From Alloalcanivorax dieselolei B5 (lineage in GTDB: Bacteria > Pseudomonadota > Gammaproteobacteria > Pseudomonadales > Alcanivoracaceae), in NCBI RefSeq assembly GCF_000300005.1, contig NC_018691.1, positions 4,100,001-4,164,000 of the forward strand: a stretch of 64,000 nucleotides of DNA. The letters are read 5' to 3'. The position numbers and the translations under genes were made by a program. The notes under the pieces are model-generated. The model saw nothing but the letters and a program-made list of their open reading frames with translations, ran no database searches and was not told where the DNA came from. Below are positions 20,551 to 29,495 of the stretch, in pieces. The first letter of the stretch is position 1; each line of letters begins with the position of its first letter.

Positions 20551-21930
20551 ATGAATGACATAATTCCGCGTGTTTTGGTTGTGGACGACGAGGCGGACCT
20601 GCGGGAACTTCTGGTCATCACCCTGGGGCGGATGAAACTGGAAGCGACGGCCGCGGACTCCCTGGCCGCCGCCCAGCGTCTGCTGGATCGTGACACCTTT
20701 CATCTGTGCCTGACCGATATGAACCTCGGCGACGGCTCCGGTTTACAGCTGATCCGCTACGCGGCGGAAAAAGCGCCGGACCTGCCCATCGCGGTACTCA
20801 CCGCATTCGGCAATATGGAGACCGCCACCGAAGCGATGAAACTGGGGGCCTACGATTTCATCGCCAAACCCGTCTCACTGGACCGGCTGCGGCAGCTGAT
20901 ACAGGACGGCCTCGGCATCAGCCGCCATGGCGCCACCGACAGCAGTAGTGGCGAAGGCGATGGCCTGATTGGCCAGTCGTCGGCCATGCAGCATTTGCGA
21001 CGGCAAATCCGCAAGCTGGCACGCAGCCAGGCGCCGATCTACATCAGCGGCGAATCCGGCAGCGGCAAGGAAAAAGTGGCGCGTCTGATTCACACGCTGG
21101 GGCCGCGCGGCGAGCACCCTTTCGTCGCCGTGAACTGCGGCGCCATCCCCTCCGAACTGATGGAAAGTGAATTCTTCGGTCACCGCAAGGGCAGTTTCAC
21201 CGGTGCCGTGGAAGACCGCAAAGGTCTGTTCCGGGAAGCGGACGGAGGCACCCTGTTTCTCGATGAAGTGGCGGATCTGCCGCTGCACATGCAGGTCAAG
21301 CTGCTGCGCGCGATTCAGGAAAAGACCGTGCGGCCGGTGGGCGAGTCACGGGAGTTCAGCGTCAACCTGCGTATTCTCTGCGCCACCCACAAGGATCTCA
21401 GCGAGGAGATGCAGGCGGGTCGCTTCCGTCAGGACCTTTACTACCGTCTGAACGTCATCGAGGCACACGTGCCGCCGCTGCGCGAGCGCCTGGACGACGT
21501 TCCGGCGCTGGTTGACCACATCCTCTCCCGACTCGGCATCGCCTGGGACACCACGCCGCCCACACTCGGCGACGGCACTCTGGCGGCGCTGCGCGAGTAT
21601 CCGTTTCCCGGCAACGTGCGAGAGCTGGAGAATGTACTGGAGCGGGCCATGACCCTGTGTGATGGCAACGTCATCGAACCGGCGCATCTGCGGCTGCCCA
21701 GCCAGGCCAGCAGCGGCGATGCACCCAGCCAAGGCGGCAGCCGTGATCCGGCGTTGCCGCTGGAGGAGTATCTACAGGACATCGAGCGGCAGGAAATTCT
21801 CAAAGCACTGGACGCCACCCACTGGAATCGCACCGCCGCCGCCAAGAAGCTGGGGATGACGTTCCGCTCGCTGCGTTACCGCTTGAAGAAACTGGCCCTG
21901 GATCAGGAAGAGGAGGAAGGCAGCGCGTAA
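20551..21930 (+). CDS. pilR: Sigma-54-dependent response regulator PilR
   Basis: This NtrC-class regulator is activated by PilS and drives sigma-54 transcription of the major pilin gene, which is not in this window. The receiver domain (1-118) has phospho-acceptor D56 in CLTDMNLGDGSG and K107-like AKP. The AAA+ domain has Walker A GESGSGKE and the sigma-54 contact loop GSFTGA. GAFTGA is the commonest form, and Ser at position 2 is a tolerated variant. The C-terminal Fis-type HTH has NRTAAAKKLGMTFRSLRYRLKKL. The gene overlaps the convergent thiO by 28 bases. Confidence 0.95.
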   Translation: MNDIIPRVLVVDDEADLRELLVITLGRMKLEATAADSLAAAQRLLDRDTFHLCLTDMNLGDGSGLQLIRYAAEKAPDLPIAVLTAFGNMETATEAMKLGAYDFIAKPVSLDRLRQLIQDGLGISRHGATDSSSGEGDGLIGQSSAMQHLRRQIRKLARSQAPIYISGESGSGKEKVARLIHTLGPRGEHPFVAVNCGAIPSELMESEFFGHRKGSFTGAVEDRKGLFREADGGTLFLDEVADLPLHMQVKLLRAIQEKTVRPVGESREFSVNLRILCATHKDLSEEMQAGRFRQDLYYRLNVIEAHVPPLRERLDDVPALVDHILSRLGIAWDTTPPTLGDGTLAALREYPFPGNVRELENVLERAMTLCDGNVIEPAHLRLPSQASSGDAPSQGGSRDPALPLEEYLQDIERQEILKALDATHWNRTAAAKKLGMTFRSLRYRLKKLALDQEEEEGSA

Positions 21931-22988
21931 AGCGCCGGATCCAGATGGGGGCGCTCGCCACTCATCAGTGCCGCCAGCAGCGCGGCGCTGGCCGGCGCCG
22001 ACACCAGACCATTGCGATAGTGTCCCAGCGCGGCGTAGACCCCCGGCACACCGGGCACTTCCCCCAGATACGGCCAGTCCCGGCCACAGCCGGGGCGCAC
22101 GCCTGCCCAATGACTTACCGGCCGTTCGCCGGCCAGAGCCGGCAACAGCGAAGCCGCCATTTTCTCCAGCGCCCAGCGCCCCGGCACCGTGGGATAGTGG
22201 CTGTCGTCACCGTCCTTCAGTGTTGAACCCGCCAGCACGGCGCCGTCGGCACGGGGAATCAGATACCCCTGCTCGGTCAACAACACGGTCGGCACCCGCC
22301 CCGGCGCCAACCGATAGAGCAGCATTTCTCCCTTGGAAGGAAACAGCGGCAAATCCAGCCCGAGCGGCCTCAGCAATCGCGGGCTCCACATGCCGGCACT
22401 GATCAGAACACGAGGCGCCCGGCATTCCCGGCCATCGGCCAGCGCTACTGACGCCCCGCCTCCGGCACGTGGCGACACCGATACCGCCGGCGTTGCTTCA
22501 AACGTCACCCCACGGGCCGACAGACAGGCACGCAACGCCTTGAGAATACGGGGATTACGTAAATTACTCAGGGTCGGAAACCACACCCCATCCCGGTCGG
22601 TGGCTTCCGGCATCCGCTGGGACAGGCGCTCCGCCGAGCAGGGAAGCCGCCAGCGGCGCGCCCAGGCCATGGCGTCGGCACGCTCCTGCTCCGTTTCCAC
22701 CGCCACCCACAGGCCGCTTTCGTTGAGGTCCTCGTCCACCAGCCCGGCCCGTCCACGCAACCGCGTGATCAGGTTGCGATAGCGCTCCGGCGCATCCACC
22801 GTCAGCAGATTCATGGCGTCGGGATAGCGCCAGGCGTACAACGGCGACAGGATCCCGCCGCCAGCCCAGGAGGCCGGCGGAAAGCGGGCCGGCGCGTCGA
22901 TGACGGTGACCCGGCAACCCCGGTCGGTGAATTCCAAAGCACTTAACAATCCGACGATACCGCCGCCGACGACGAGCAAATCAGCCAT
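21903..22988 (-). CDS. thiO: Glycine oxidase / FAD-dependent amine oxidase ThiO
   Basis: This FAD enzyme oxidises glycine to iminoglycine for thiazole formation in thiamine synthesis. The dinucleotide motif VVGGGIVGLLSALEFTDRGC starts at residue 5, and GGGILSPLYAWRYPD and the C-terminal GVRPGCGRDWPYLGEVP are typical of the D-amino-acid oxidase family. The frame reaches 23078, but the FAD motif requires a start at the ATG at 22988 (361 residues). thiO lies between pilR and fimT in Pseudomonas too, without functional connection to pili. Other thiamine genes are not in this window. Confidence 0.88.
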   Translation of the reverse strand: MADLLVVGGGIVGLLSALEFTDRGCRVTVIDAPARFPPASWAGGGILSPLYAWRYPDAMNLLTVDAPERYRNLITRLRGRAGLVDEDLNESGLWVAVETEQERADAMAWARRWRLPCSAERLSQRMPEATDRDGVWFPTLSNLRNPRILKALRACLSARGVTFEATPAVSVSPRAGGGASVALADGRECRAPRVLISAGMWSPRLLRPLGLDLPLFPSKGEMLLYRLAPGRVPTVLLTEQGYLIPRADGAVLAGSTLKDGDDSHYPTVPGRWALEKMAASLLPALAGERPVSHWAGVRPGCGRDWPYLGEVPGVPGVYAALGHYRNGLVSAPASAALLAALMSGERPHLDPALYALPSSSS

Positions 22989-23116
22989 AGCAATCAGGGA
23001 ATATGGACTACAGAAAGAAGAGCAACAGTAGCACAAAGGCCACCTTGCCGGGACGGTAAACTGGCCTCTTGTTGCCACACATCAAAGGCCAGGATGGCCA
23101 CCGGAGGGACAAGGAC

Positions 23117-23605
23117 GTGCGTGGATTCACACTGGTGGAACTACTGATCACACTGACGCTGCTGGCGCTCCTGTTAAGCGCTGGCGTTCACTGGCAAAAA
23201 GAGGCGCTGCCCCGGCATCGGGTGGTGTCGGCCAGCAACCAGGTTCTGGGCCTGATCCACTACGCCCGGGCCGAGGCACTGACGCGGGGACCGATCTATT
23301 TATGCGACGGCAACAGCCATTGTGACCGCTTCCAGACAACCTCTTCACTGCTGTTGGCGCGGGACCGGGATGGCATTGCCGCTGTCACCGATGATGACGT
23401 GTTCCATCGCCTTGATCTGCCCGAGGGCACCACCCTTACCTGGCGCCGCTTCCGCGGCACCGCGTTGCGTTATGAACGGCGCGGCAACCTGTATTACCAG
23501 AACGGCAGCTTCGTCATCTGCAACCAGGGGCAGGGGCGACGCATCGTCATGTCGGTGATGGGCACTGCTCGCATCGAACCAATCAGCGGCGGCGACTGCC
23601 TTTAG
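23117..23605 (+). CDS. fimT: FimT/GspH-family type IV pseudopilin
   Basis: This prepilin-like protein has a very short leader MRG before the peptidase site, then FTLVELLITLTLLALLLSAG (Phe+1, Glu+5), followed by a GspH-type C-terminal domain with three or more cysteines (CDGNSHC, VICNQG, GGDC). The GTG start at 23117, with GGAGG 9 bases upstream, gives the short leader; a longer frame from 23069 would bury the prepilin motif. FimT in some species binds DNA during natural transformation, and in Pseudomonas fimT sits just before fimU. Here it faces the minor pilin operon on the opposite strand, so it is separately transcribed. Confidence 0.8.
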   Translation: MRGFTLVELLITLTLLALLLSAGVHWQKEALPRHRVVSASNQVLGLIHYARAEALTRGPIYLCDGNSHCDRFQTTSSLLLARDRDGIAAVTDDDVFHRLDLPEGTTLTWRRFRGTALRYERRGNLYYQNGSFVICNQGQGRRIVMSVMGTARIEPISGGDCL

Positions 23606-23638
23606 CAGGCGGACCGTGATCCCGCCGCTTTCATCTGC

Positions 23639-24058
23639 TCACCGCTCCCAGCTGGAAGTGGCGCTGGGAGTGCAATCCCCGCCTTTCACCCAGCAGGTCT
23701 GCCCTTCGCTGTTGAGCTTGAGATTGCCATCCCCCTCCATACCCGCCCCGGAGCGGGGCGTGGCGGTGACCAGATAGCTCTGATGATCATTGCTGGTGGC
23801 CACCTGGACGCTATAATAGACATCCCCGGCCAGACCTCCGGCCGTTGCGCCGTCATAGGAAAAATGGCGGGCCCGATAGGTTTCCAGCGACGCCGCCAGG
23901 TCCATCAGCTTGCCCTGGTATTCCGCCCGGCGTGTACTACGCACCTGCTCGGTGTAGCTCGGGTAAGCGATGGCGGCGAGGATCGCCACCACCACCACCA
24001 CGATCATCAGTTCGATCAGCGTGAAGCCGGCCATGGGATTCCGAGTCATTCGGTTCAT
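23639..24058 (-). CDS. pilE: Type IV minor pilin PilE
   Basis: This minor pilin primes assembly of the type IV pilus with FimU, PilV, PilW and PilX. Its class III leader ends MAG before FTLIELMIVVVVVAILAAIA, with Phe+1 methylation site and Glu+5. The C-terminal domain holds two cysteines (QTCWVKGGDC) that probably form the disulfide D-loop. Its ATG overlaps the pilY1 stop by 4 bases, and it is the last gene of the operon, as in Pseudomonas. Length 139 is normal. It is not the major pilin: the context is the minor pilin cluster. Confidence 0.92.
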   Translation of the reverse strand: MNRMTRNPMAGFTLIELMIVVVVVAILAAIAYPSYTEQVRSTRRAEYQGKLMDLAASLETYRARHFSYDGATAGGLAGDVYYSVQVATSNDHQSYLVTATPRSGAGMEGDGNLKLNSEGQTCWVKGGDCTPSATSSWER

Positions 24059-26997
24059 GGTGTCGTCCCCCCTTGCTCAGGCGGGAAGTAAGCGTTGGCG
24101 TCGTTCTTTTCCATGGGGTACCAGCGGCGCTTGCGGAACAGATTGTAGTTCATGCCGTCATCGCCAATAAACTCCAACCCCACGTTAAAGGACACGCCAC
24201 TGCCATCCTCATCATCGCCGCCGCCGCCGTCACCATCACCGCCGCCCCCGCCGGTAATCACCGGCACCACGCCCGGCGGGATCGCCGAGGTAATCAGCTT
24301 GGTGCCGTCCCAGGAGGCCTCGCCATCGTTGGTGAAGGATTCCGGCTCCCCGGTGATCATGTTCGCCCGATAGGCGTAAGCCTCACCGTAACGCACCACA
24401 CAGGGATCATCGTCCTGGTCCGCATTGGTGGGAACGTAAGTGGTGAACATCACCGAGTTCTGATAAATGCTCGGGGAGGCCATTACCTTTTCACCGGAAT
24501 TCAGGAAGGTCACGTACCATCCCTTCGAGGACGCGGACGGGTCGCTGCTACGGGCATTGTGCAGCTCACTCATGGTAATCACGTCGGGTTGATTGGTATT
24601 TTTAAAAGTGCCGTCCGCGAACATAAAGAAGCCTTCCTCGGTGTCCTCGTCCAGGGGGTGAGCCCGGTAGCCGGAACCGACGGCCACATACAGCGTCTCC
24701 TGCAAGCCATCTCGCACATAACCAATGGCCGGCGCTTCATAGAACCGGCGGTGTTCACTGTCACCGAAATTGGCCAACCGCACCACGCCTTTCACCAGGG
24801 AACCGGCGCCATCGTTGTTATTGTCAAGATTGACCCGGAACACCTGTCCGCCAAGGTCGGCGAAGTAAAGGTGATCCGCCAGGCCATCCAGCCGGCCGTT
24901 CTTCAGATCCACCACGGCGATGCCTCCCGGCACCGACCATTTCATGCTATCCACGGTGGTATGAGCGACGCCGGCATTGGCGTCGGCGCCGGCGGACCAG
25001 ATCAGGTCGCCAGTTTCCGCGTCGACCATATAAATAGCGTTGCCGACACTGTCCTTCGCCGCCCGCTGACCGGCGGTATCATGATGCTCGGCGTCGTAGC
25101 CACCACCAAACACCAGTACCGTTTTCACCTCACCGTCAATACGCACCCGGGTGATGGTCGGCGTGGACCAGGTCTGCCCCAGTCGATCGAACCCGCTACT
25201 GGCATTGGCTCCGCTCTCATCCTTACCCTGGATCCGCCACATCAGTTCCGGGCTGTCTATGGACGACACATCCAGACCGTAATAGGCGTTTCCGCCCCGG
25301 CGCATGCCTGCGAAGATCCACACCTTGTCGGCATCGCCATTCTCCTTGGCGGTGCGATACGCCACCCACGAACCATCCATGCCGTAGGGGTCACGAATAT
25401 TGTCTTCCCGCAAATCAGGAGAGCGGACAAAATCGTACGCTTTCTTGAGCATGCGGTCCGGCATGAAAGTGAATTTTTCACGGCCATCATCGGTATCGAT
25501 GGCGTGCAACATGCCGCCATTGGTGGAGACGAACAGATAGTTGGTCTGTCCGTCCACGTCATTGGCGTCGGCACCCAGTTCATAGTTCACCAGCAACGGC
25601 ACACTATGCATGGGGTCGGCCCAGAGGCGCTTCAACGCATCGTGGACTTTCAACTTGGTGTCGAATTCCGCTACCGGGTCGTTGTCTGGAATCCCCATCT
25701 GGGCGGGCTGCAGAATGTTTTCCACACGATTCTCGGTGAGCCATTCGCCGCCACCGTTGTCGCTGTTATTGCCCACGTAGATCTTGCGGTCCTGATATTG
25801 ATCGTTTCTACCGCGAGCACCGCCTTTGGTGACATCCGGGCCGTCCGCTTCCGTGGGGGTCCAATAACTCCAGGCCGAATCGCGGAAATAACCGGTGCTG
25901 CCATCCACCGCGGAGGAACCATTCTTGTCCACGACTTCGCGGCCGTCCTTGCGGTAACGTTTCAGATTGCCGGGCCAGACCGAATTTTTAGAAGGCTTGA
26001 AAACGGCATAGTAAAGTTGATTCAGGTGCTCCAGCCGGTTGTTCTGGTTTACCGCCACGCCCGGTGATGTGATGGTCTGGGAGTCTTCCGCTATGAGGTT
26101 GAGAATGTCGTTGAACTCGGCGGCCAGTTGCTCCGCGTCGTTGGCAAGACGGACCCTTTCCGTGCCACCGGCAACAGCCACTGACGTCATGTTCCTTACT
26201 TGGGATGAGGTCTCACTGACACCAAAGGCCACCTGCCAGGTCTTTACCGCACGCTCCTGACTATTGCTTTCGCTAGCCAGCCACCCGGCCAGTTGTTCCT
26301 GACAACTGTACGAACCGTTGCAATACCCTCCCGCGATATTTCTAACCGAATCGTAGTCGCTGTCCTGAGTCGGATCACCGTCGGTCATAACAATGATGTG
26401 GTTGCTTTCGCACTGGTTATTTATATTCATCGGTGACTGATAGCTATCATCGCTGACCCAACGGCACCCACCATACCCGCATTCCCATTTCAGGTTCACC
26501 GCGGTTTTCGGTTCGTTTTCGCTGGCTTCCCCGTAAACAGCGTAAGTGCTGGGACTGAGCCCCATCATGTAGCGGGCCATCTCCGAATACGCCTCCATGG
26601 TGGGGGTATTCGATGTGCCGGAGAGGCCATTGACCAGGGACTTGACCTCGCCGCGAGCGGTGCTGTCCATATCGCTGACCGGATAGAACACATAGCCGCC
26701 ATAACCATTGCGATCATAGCCGCCATTGAACTTGCCAACGCCCACGCGAACCCCTTCACCCAGCCCATCGATAACCTGGGTGAAGGCGGTTTTCAATTGC
26801 GACATTTTGGTCGGACTGCCCTGCTCCATACTTCCCGAAGTATCGATCAGGAACAGTACGTTGGCGATCTGTTCGTTCTCATCGTTGCCGACACCGGCGC
26901 GGGAGAAATAGATTTCCGTGTCGTCCGCGTAAAGCGGCGTCGGCGCCAACAACAGCGCAACCAGTAACAGGCCTGACTTGAAAATATTCTCGAGCAT
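24055..26997 (-). CDS. pilY1: Type IV pilus tip-associated adhesin PilY1
   Basis: This large secreted protein sits with the minor pilins at the pilus tip and works in assembly, adhesion and surface sensing. The signal peptide covers residues 1-24. A von Willebrand A domain has MIDAS D52-T-S-G-S and IIVMTDGDPT. The C-terminal half is the PilC/PilY1 beta-propeller with repeats such as NYLFVSTNGGMLHAIDTDDGREK and GNAIYMVDAETGDLIW. A calcium-loop-like DNNNDGAG lies at 725-732 in the position expected for the PilY1 calcium site. The last 70 residues contain a Gly/Asp-rich linker (about 912-928). The ribosome binding site is formed by a run of eight G immediately before AGTC-ATG. Confidence 0.95.
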   Translation of the reverse strand: MLENIFKSGLLLVALLLAPTPLYADDTEIYFSRAGVGNDENEQIANVLFLIDTSGSMEQGSPTKMSQLKTAFTQVIDGLGEGVRVGVGKFNGGYDRNGYGGYVFYPVSDMDSTARGEVKSLVNGLSGTSNTPTMEAYSEMARYMMGLSPSTYAVYGEASENEPKTAVNLKWECGYGGCRWVSDDSYQSPMNINNQCESNHIIVMTDGDPTQDSDYDSVRNIAGGYCNGSYSCQEQLAGWLASESNSQERAVKTWQVAFGVSETSSQVRNMTSVAVAGGTERVRLANDAEQLAAEFNDILNLIAEDSQTITSPGVAVNQNNRLEHLNQLYYAVFKPSKNSVWPGNLKRYRKDGREVVDKNGSSAVDGSTGYFRDSAWSYWTPTEADGPDVTKGGARGRNDQYQDRKIYVGNNSDNGGGEWLTENRVENILQPAQMGIPDNDPVAEFDTKLKVHDALKRLWADPMHSVPLLVNYELGADANDVDGQTNYLFVSTNGGMLHAIDTDDGREKFTFMPDRMLKKAYDFVRSPDLREDNIRDPYGMDGSWVAYRTAKENGDADKVWIFAGMRRGGNAYYGLDVSSIDSPELMWRIQGKDESGANASSGFDRLGQTWSTPTITRVRIDGEVKTVLVFGGGYDAEHHDTAGQRAAKDSVGNAIYMVDAETGDLIWSAGADANAGVAHTTVDSMKWSVPGGIAVVDLKNGRLDGLADHLYFADLGGQVFRVNLDNNNDGAGSLVKGVVRLANFGDSEHRRFYEAPAIGYVRDGLQETLYVAVGSGYRAHPLDEDTEEGFFMFADGTFKNTNQPDVITMSELHNARSSDPSASSKGWYVTFLNSGEKVMASPSIYQNSVMFTTYVPTNADQDDDPCVVRYGEAYAYRANMITGEPESFTNDGEASWDGTKLITSAIPPGVVPVITGGGGGDGDGGGGDDEDGSGVSFNVGLEFIGDDGMNYNLFRKRRWYPMEKNDANAYFPPEQGGTTP

Positions 26998-27001
26998 GAC
27001 T

Positions 27002-27009
27002 CCCCCCCC
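27002..27009 (-). repeat. G8 tract forming the pilY1 ribosome binding site
   Basis: On the coding (minus) strand eight consecutive G precede AGTC and the pilY1 ATG. They are the only purine-rich sequence able to act as Shine-Dalgarno. Gain or loss of a G would change SD spacing and could alter PilY1 levels. Whether it varies is unknown. Confidence 0.6.
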
Positions 27010-27018
27010 AGCTCGTGC

Positions 27019-27570
27019 TTAGTTGTCCGTGTCCACGTTAAAGTCGGACGACGACACCATCCCGCGTTTCAGCGCTTCCAGCATGTGATGGTTGTTCACT
27101 GAAAAGTCATCGATCTCCGCTTCACCAAGAATCTCAAAGGTGAAATCGACCACCAGCGTATTGTTGCCGGACATACTCAACTGCCCTCCGGAAACCGCCC
27201 TCATTCCCTCCTGACGAATCCGGGATCCGGCGCGCACCAGCCCCCTTGAGTCCATACGGTCCGCACTGACGCAAGCCCGGGATGCCGCGGTCGCCGCTCC
27301 CCCCACCAAACAGCGCTGTCCCACCGACCCGGTCAGAAACGGCTGTAGTTGCGCGCTGCTCATGCCATACAAACTGGTAAAGGCTTCGTTCACCGCCGAT
27401 TCCGCCCCTTCAAACGCCATTGCGTCCACCTGGGTACCGGTGGCGATTTTGCTGCTGAACATACTGGTCTTCATGGCGGTGATGCCCAGGATCGAGACGA
27501 TCACCAGAATCATCAGAGCCACCAGAAGAGCGGCCCCACGCTGCGAACGATAGTGTGTTATCGGCATCAT
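27019..27570 (-). CDS. pilX: Type IV minor pilin PilX
   Basis: PilX is the largest-class minor pilin partner of PilY1. Its leader ends QRG before AALLVALMILVIVSILGITAM, the atypical PilX N-terminus that lacks the usual FTLxE. The body has two cysteines (RCLV and RACVS). Length 183 is usual. The start is a double ATG (27570 or 27567), and the first shares its A with the pilW stop. It is followed after 21 bases by pilY1. By homology it helps form the tip complex and is processed by the prepilin peptidase, which is not in this window. Confidence 0.9.
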   Translation of the reverse strand: MMPITHYRSQRGAALLVALMILVIVSILGITAMKTSMFSSKIATGTQVDAMAFEGAESAVNEAFTSLYGMSSAQLQPFLTGSVGQRCLVGGAATAASRACVSADRMDSRGLVRAGSRIRQEGMRAVSGGQLSMSGNNTLVVDFTFEILGEAEIDDFSVNNHHMLEALKRGMVSSSDFNVDTDN

Positions 27571-28358
27571 CAGATCACATCCCAGGGGTAGTTCCGGATA
27601 GCGACGGTGGAAAAGAACTGGCGACGCAGCGTTCTGCCCGCACTGACGTCCACTTCCTGATCCAGTATGTAAAAGGTCTGATCCTGGTCATCGCCGCCCA
27701 GCACCGGCAGATCGGCTTCCATCAGCAAACCGATCTTCACCGCCACGATCCGGCTTTGATCCACATTGGCGCCGGCCAGCACTTCGTCGGCTCGCAGATA
27801 CTGAGAAGCGAAGGGAATACCGTCGGTGCTTTGATCCACGCCATAGAGCACTTGAAAGCTCTTTATCCCCCGCAACAACACCACGCCGGCGGAGCTGCCA
27901 CTCTGGTTACCACGACAGTAAAGTTCGTCGCCGTTATCACCTCCCACCCAGTAGGTGTTGACGATCTCCTTTACGCCAGTCCCACCATTCCCCTGACAGT
28001 CCTGTTCGCCATGGTAGGCAAGAGTGAGGCGATCGTTGTCACTACCACCATCATCACCGGGAGGAATGGCGGAACCGCCGGTCACTGCACTACTGGCATC
28101 CAGAATAATGCCCGGAATAAAAGTGGCGGCAACGTCGTCACTCATATTGCCCGCCAGACGCACGTCCTGGTTGATAAAGCGCATGGCCAGATCACCCTGT
28201 TCCTGTATCCGGGCCATGTTCTGTTGCAGCGAGAACGTCCGTTGGTTGGTGGAAAACAGAGAAATCGCGGCACCGGTAATAATCAGCCCCAGCACCATGG
28301 CCACCATGAGTTCCACCAGGCTGAAGCCGGTCTGCTGATGTGTGCCAAGCCGCCTCAT
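27570..28358 (-). CDS. pilW: Type IV minor pilin PilW
   Basis: This minor pilin has leader MRRLGTHQQTG then FSLVELMVAMVLGLIITGAA (Phe+1, Glu+5). The globular domain is large, as is usual for PilW, with paired cysteines (EQDCQG and LYCRGN) and the conserved QSTDGIPFASQYLRADEV-like region. The frame could begin at 28382, but the ATG at 28358 overlaps the pilV stop by 4 bases and gives a proper leader, so it is chosen (262 residues). It belongs to the fimU-pilV-pilW-pilX-pilY1-pilE operon and should act at the pilus tip. Confidence 0.92.
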   Translation of the reverse strand: MRRLGTHQQTGFSLVELMVAMVLGLIITGAAISLFSTNQRTFSLQQNMARIQEQGDLAMRFINQDVRLAGNMSDDVAATFIPGIILDASSAVTGGSAIPPGDDGGSDNDRLTLAYHGEQDCQGNGGTGVKEIVNTYWVGGDNGDELYCRGNQSGSSAGVVLLRGIKSFQVLYGVDQSTDGIPFASQYLRADEVLAGANVDQSRIVAVKIGLLMEADLPVLGGDDQDQTFYILDQEVDVSAGRTLRRQFFSTVAIRNYPWDVI

Positions 28359-28876
28359 CGTGTCACCTCCATCACCACGCATTTGGCGCTGTCATCGGTA
28401 TTGATGTCGCCACCATCGACACAGCCATCCAGCGCCTGATCTCCCCAGGCCACCACCACGCAACTGGTCAGCGTGGAACCGCTGTCACAGGGCTGCACCC
28501 GGATCTTGCCGGCAGGCAGCAGGTTGCCGGCCTGCCAGCGCAGGGTATTGCGGTCCCAGGCCGACATCTGATCGCTATCGCAACTGCTTGCCATGCAGTC
28601 CGGGTTGGAAGGCGGTGCCTCGCCCAAGGCACCGGCACCGGTATTCCAGCTGTTTTCCTGAAGGTAGGTGGAGCGGGCTTGCGGATTGGCGATGATGCGT
28701 TCCAGAGCATCCCGGGCCAGTGCCGTGGCCTGGGAACGAATATTGGCGTCCTCGGTGCTCTTCAGGGCATTGAGCTGCAACCCGGCATAACCGAGCACGC
28801 CGATGGCCAGTACCAGCAGTGCCACCAGAATCTCCACCATGCCGACGCCGCTTTGTCGTTTTCGGGAAATGTGCAT
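28355..28876 (-). CDS. pilV: Type IV minor pilin PilV
   Basis: Minor pilin with leader MHISRKRQSG and mature start VGMVEILVALLVLAIGVLGYAG. Glu+5 is kept, while residue +1 is Val rather than Phe, consistent with known PilV proteins of the GxxMVE type. Several cysteine pairs occur (DCMASSC, QPC...TSC, GC...KC). An AGGGGGCACC sequence precedes the ATG. Length is 173. The end overlaps the pilW start by 4 bases. Confidence 0.92.
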   Translation of the reverse strand: MHISRKRQSGVGMVEILVALLVLAIGVLGYAGLQLNALKSTEDANIRSQATALARDALERIIANPQARSTYLQENSWNTGAGALGEAPPSNPDCMASSCDSDQMSAWDRNTLRWQAGNLLPAGKIRVQPCDSGSTLTSCVVVAWGDQALDGCVDGGDINTDDSAKCVVMEVTR

Positions 28877-28884
28877 GGTGCCCC

Positions 28885-29364
28885 CTAACTGCAGGTCAGC
28901 GGTTTGTTTTGAAGATCGCCGAAGCGGCCCAGGGAGATTTCCCGGCCGGTCTCGCCGGCTCGGTCGTCACACACCTGAAAGACGGCGTCATTGCCCACCC
29001 GACCGGAGCGATCGAATAGCAGTTCGGTCAAGCCATTGTTTTCCATGACGCTGACGCCTTCCCCGGCGGAAAAGGTCTGGTTCTGCTCCACGGCGCCGGC
29101 GCCGTAATCCAGCTCCCAGCCGTTGCTCCAGTCCGCCGGAGATCCCAGCGGTTTCAGCTTGACGTCACGACGGGAACTCACCGCCTGGGAACGGGCGGTA
29201 TTAAGCGCGGTGATCAGATCCGAAGTGGTGGAGCGCAGCGCATTGCTGGCGATGACGTTCTGAAATGACGGCACGGCGATGGCCAGCAGAATGCCCGCCA
29301 CCACGATCCCCAGCATCAATTCGATGATGGTGAAACCGCCGTTTTCCCCACGAGTGCCGATCAC
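28885..29364 (-). CDS. fimU: Type IV minor pilin FimU (GspH/FimT fold)
   Basis: First gene of the minor pilin operon. The protein has the leader MIGTRGENGG followed by FTIIELMLGIVVAGILLAIAVPSFQNV and a GspH-type domain with two cysteines (FQVCDDR and the C-terminal TCS). FimU links the PilVWX-PilY1 tip to the major pilin. A GTG at 29364 has GGGGGAAG directly upstream and is preferred to a TTG at 29376 that has no ribosome binding site. It might also be called pilH/GspH-like; the position as first operon gene before pilV supports fimU. The likely promoter region 29377-29533 carries a CRP/Vfr-type box. Confidence 0.87.
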   Translation of the reverse strand: MIGTRGENGGFTIIELMLGIVVAGILLAIAVPSFQNVIASNALRSTTSDLITALNTARSQAVSSRRDVKLKPLGSPADWSNGWELDYGAGAVEQNQTFSAGEGVSVMENNGLTELLFDRSGRVGNDAVFQVCDDRAGETGREISLGRFGDLQNKPLTCS

Positions 29365-29495
29365 GTCTTCCCCCAAATAAGCGAACTCGGTGTCGACACT
29401 CTAGCGATTGTAAAACGGGCGACAAGCACGCTCGGACAAGCGGTCGCCTGCCTGTACCGAACGGCTCAGGGGCTTGAGAAAATCAGGGTTTTATA

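Noticed and set aside
24073-26067. 664-codon open frame antisense to pilY1
   Set aside because: It is the mirror of a well-supported gene in a GC-rich genome, where antisense frames stay open by codon bias; the product shows no domain.
29456-29464. AlgR-like box (CCGTTCGGT on minus) upstream of fimU
   Set aside because: Two mismatches to the CCGTTCGTC core as I remember it; too weak to claim.
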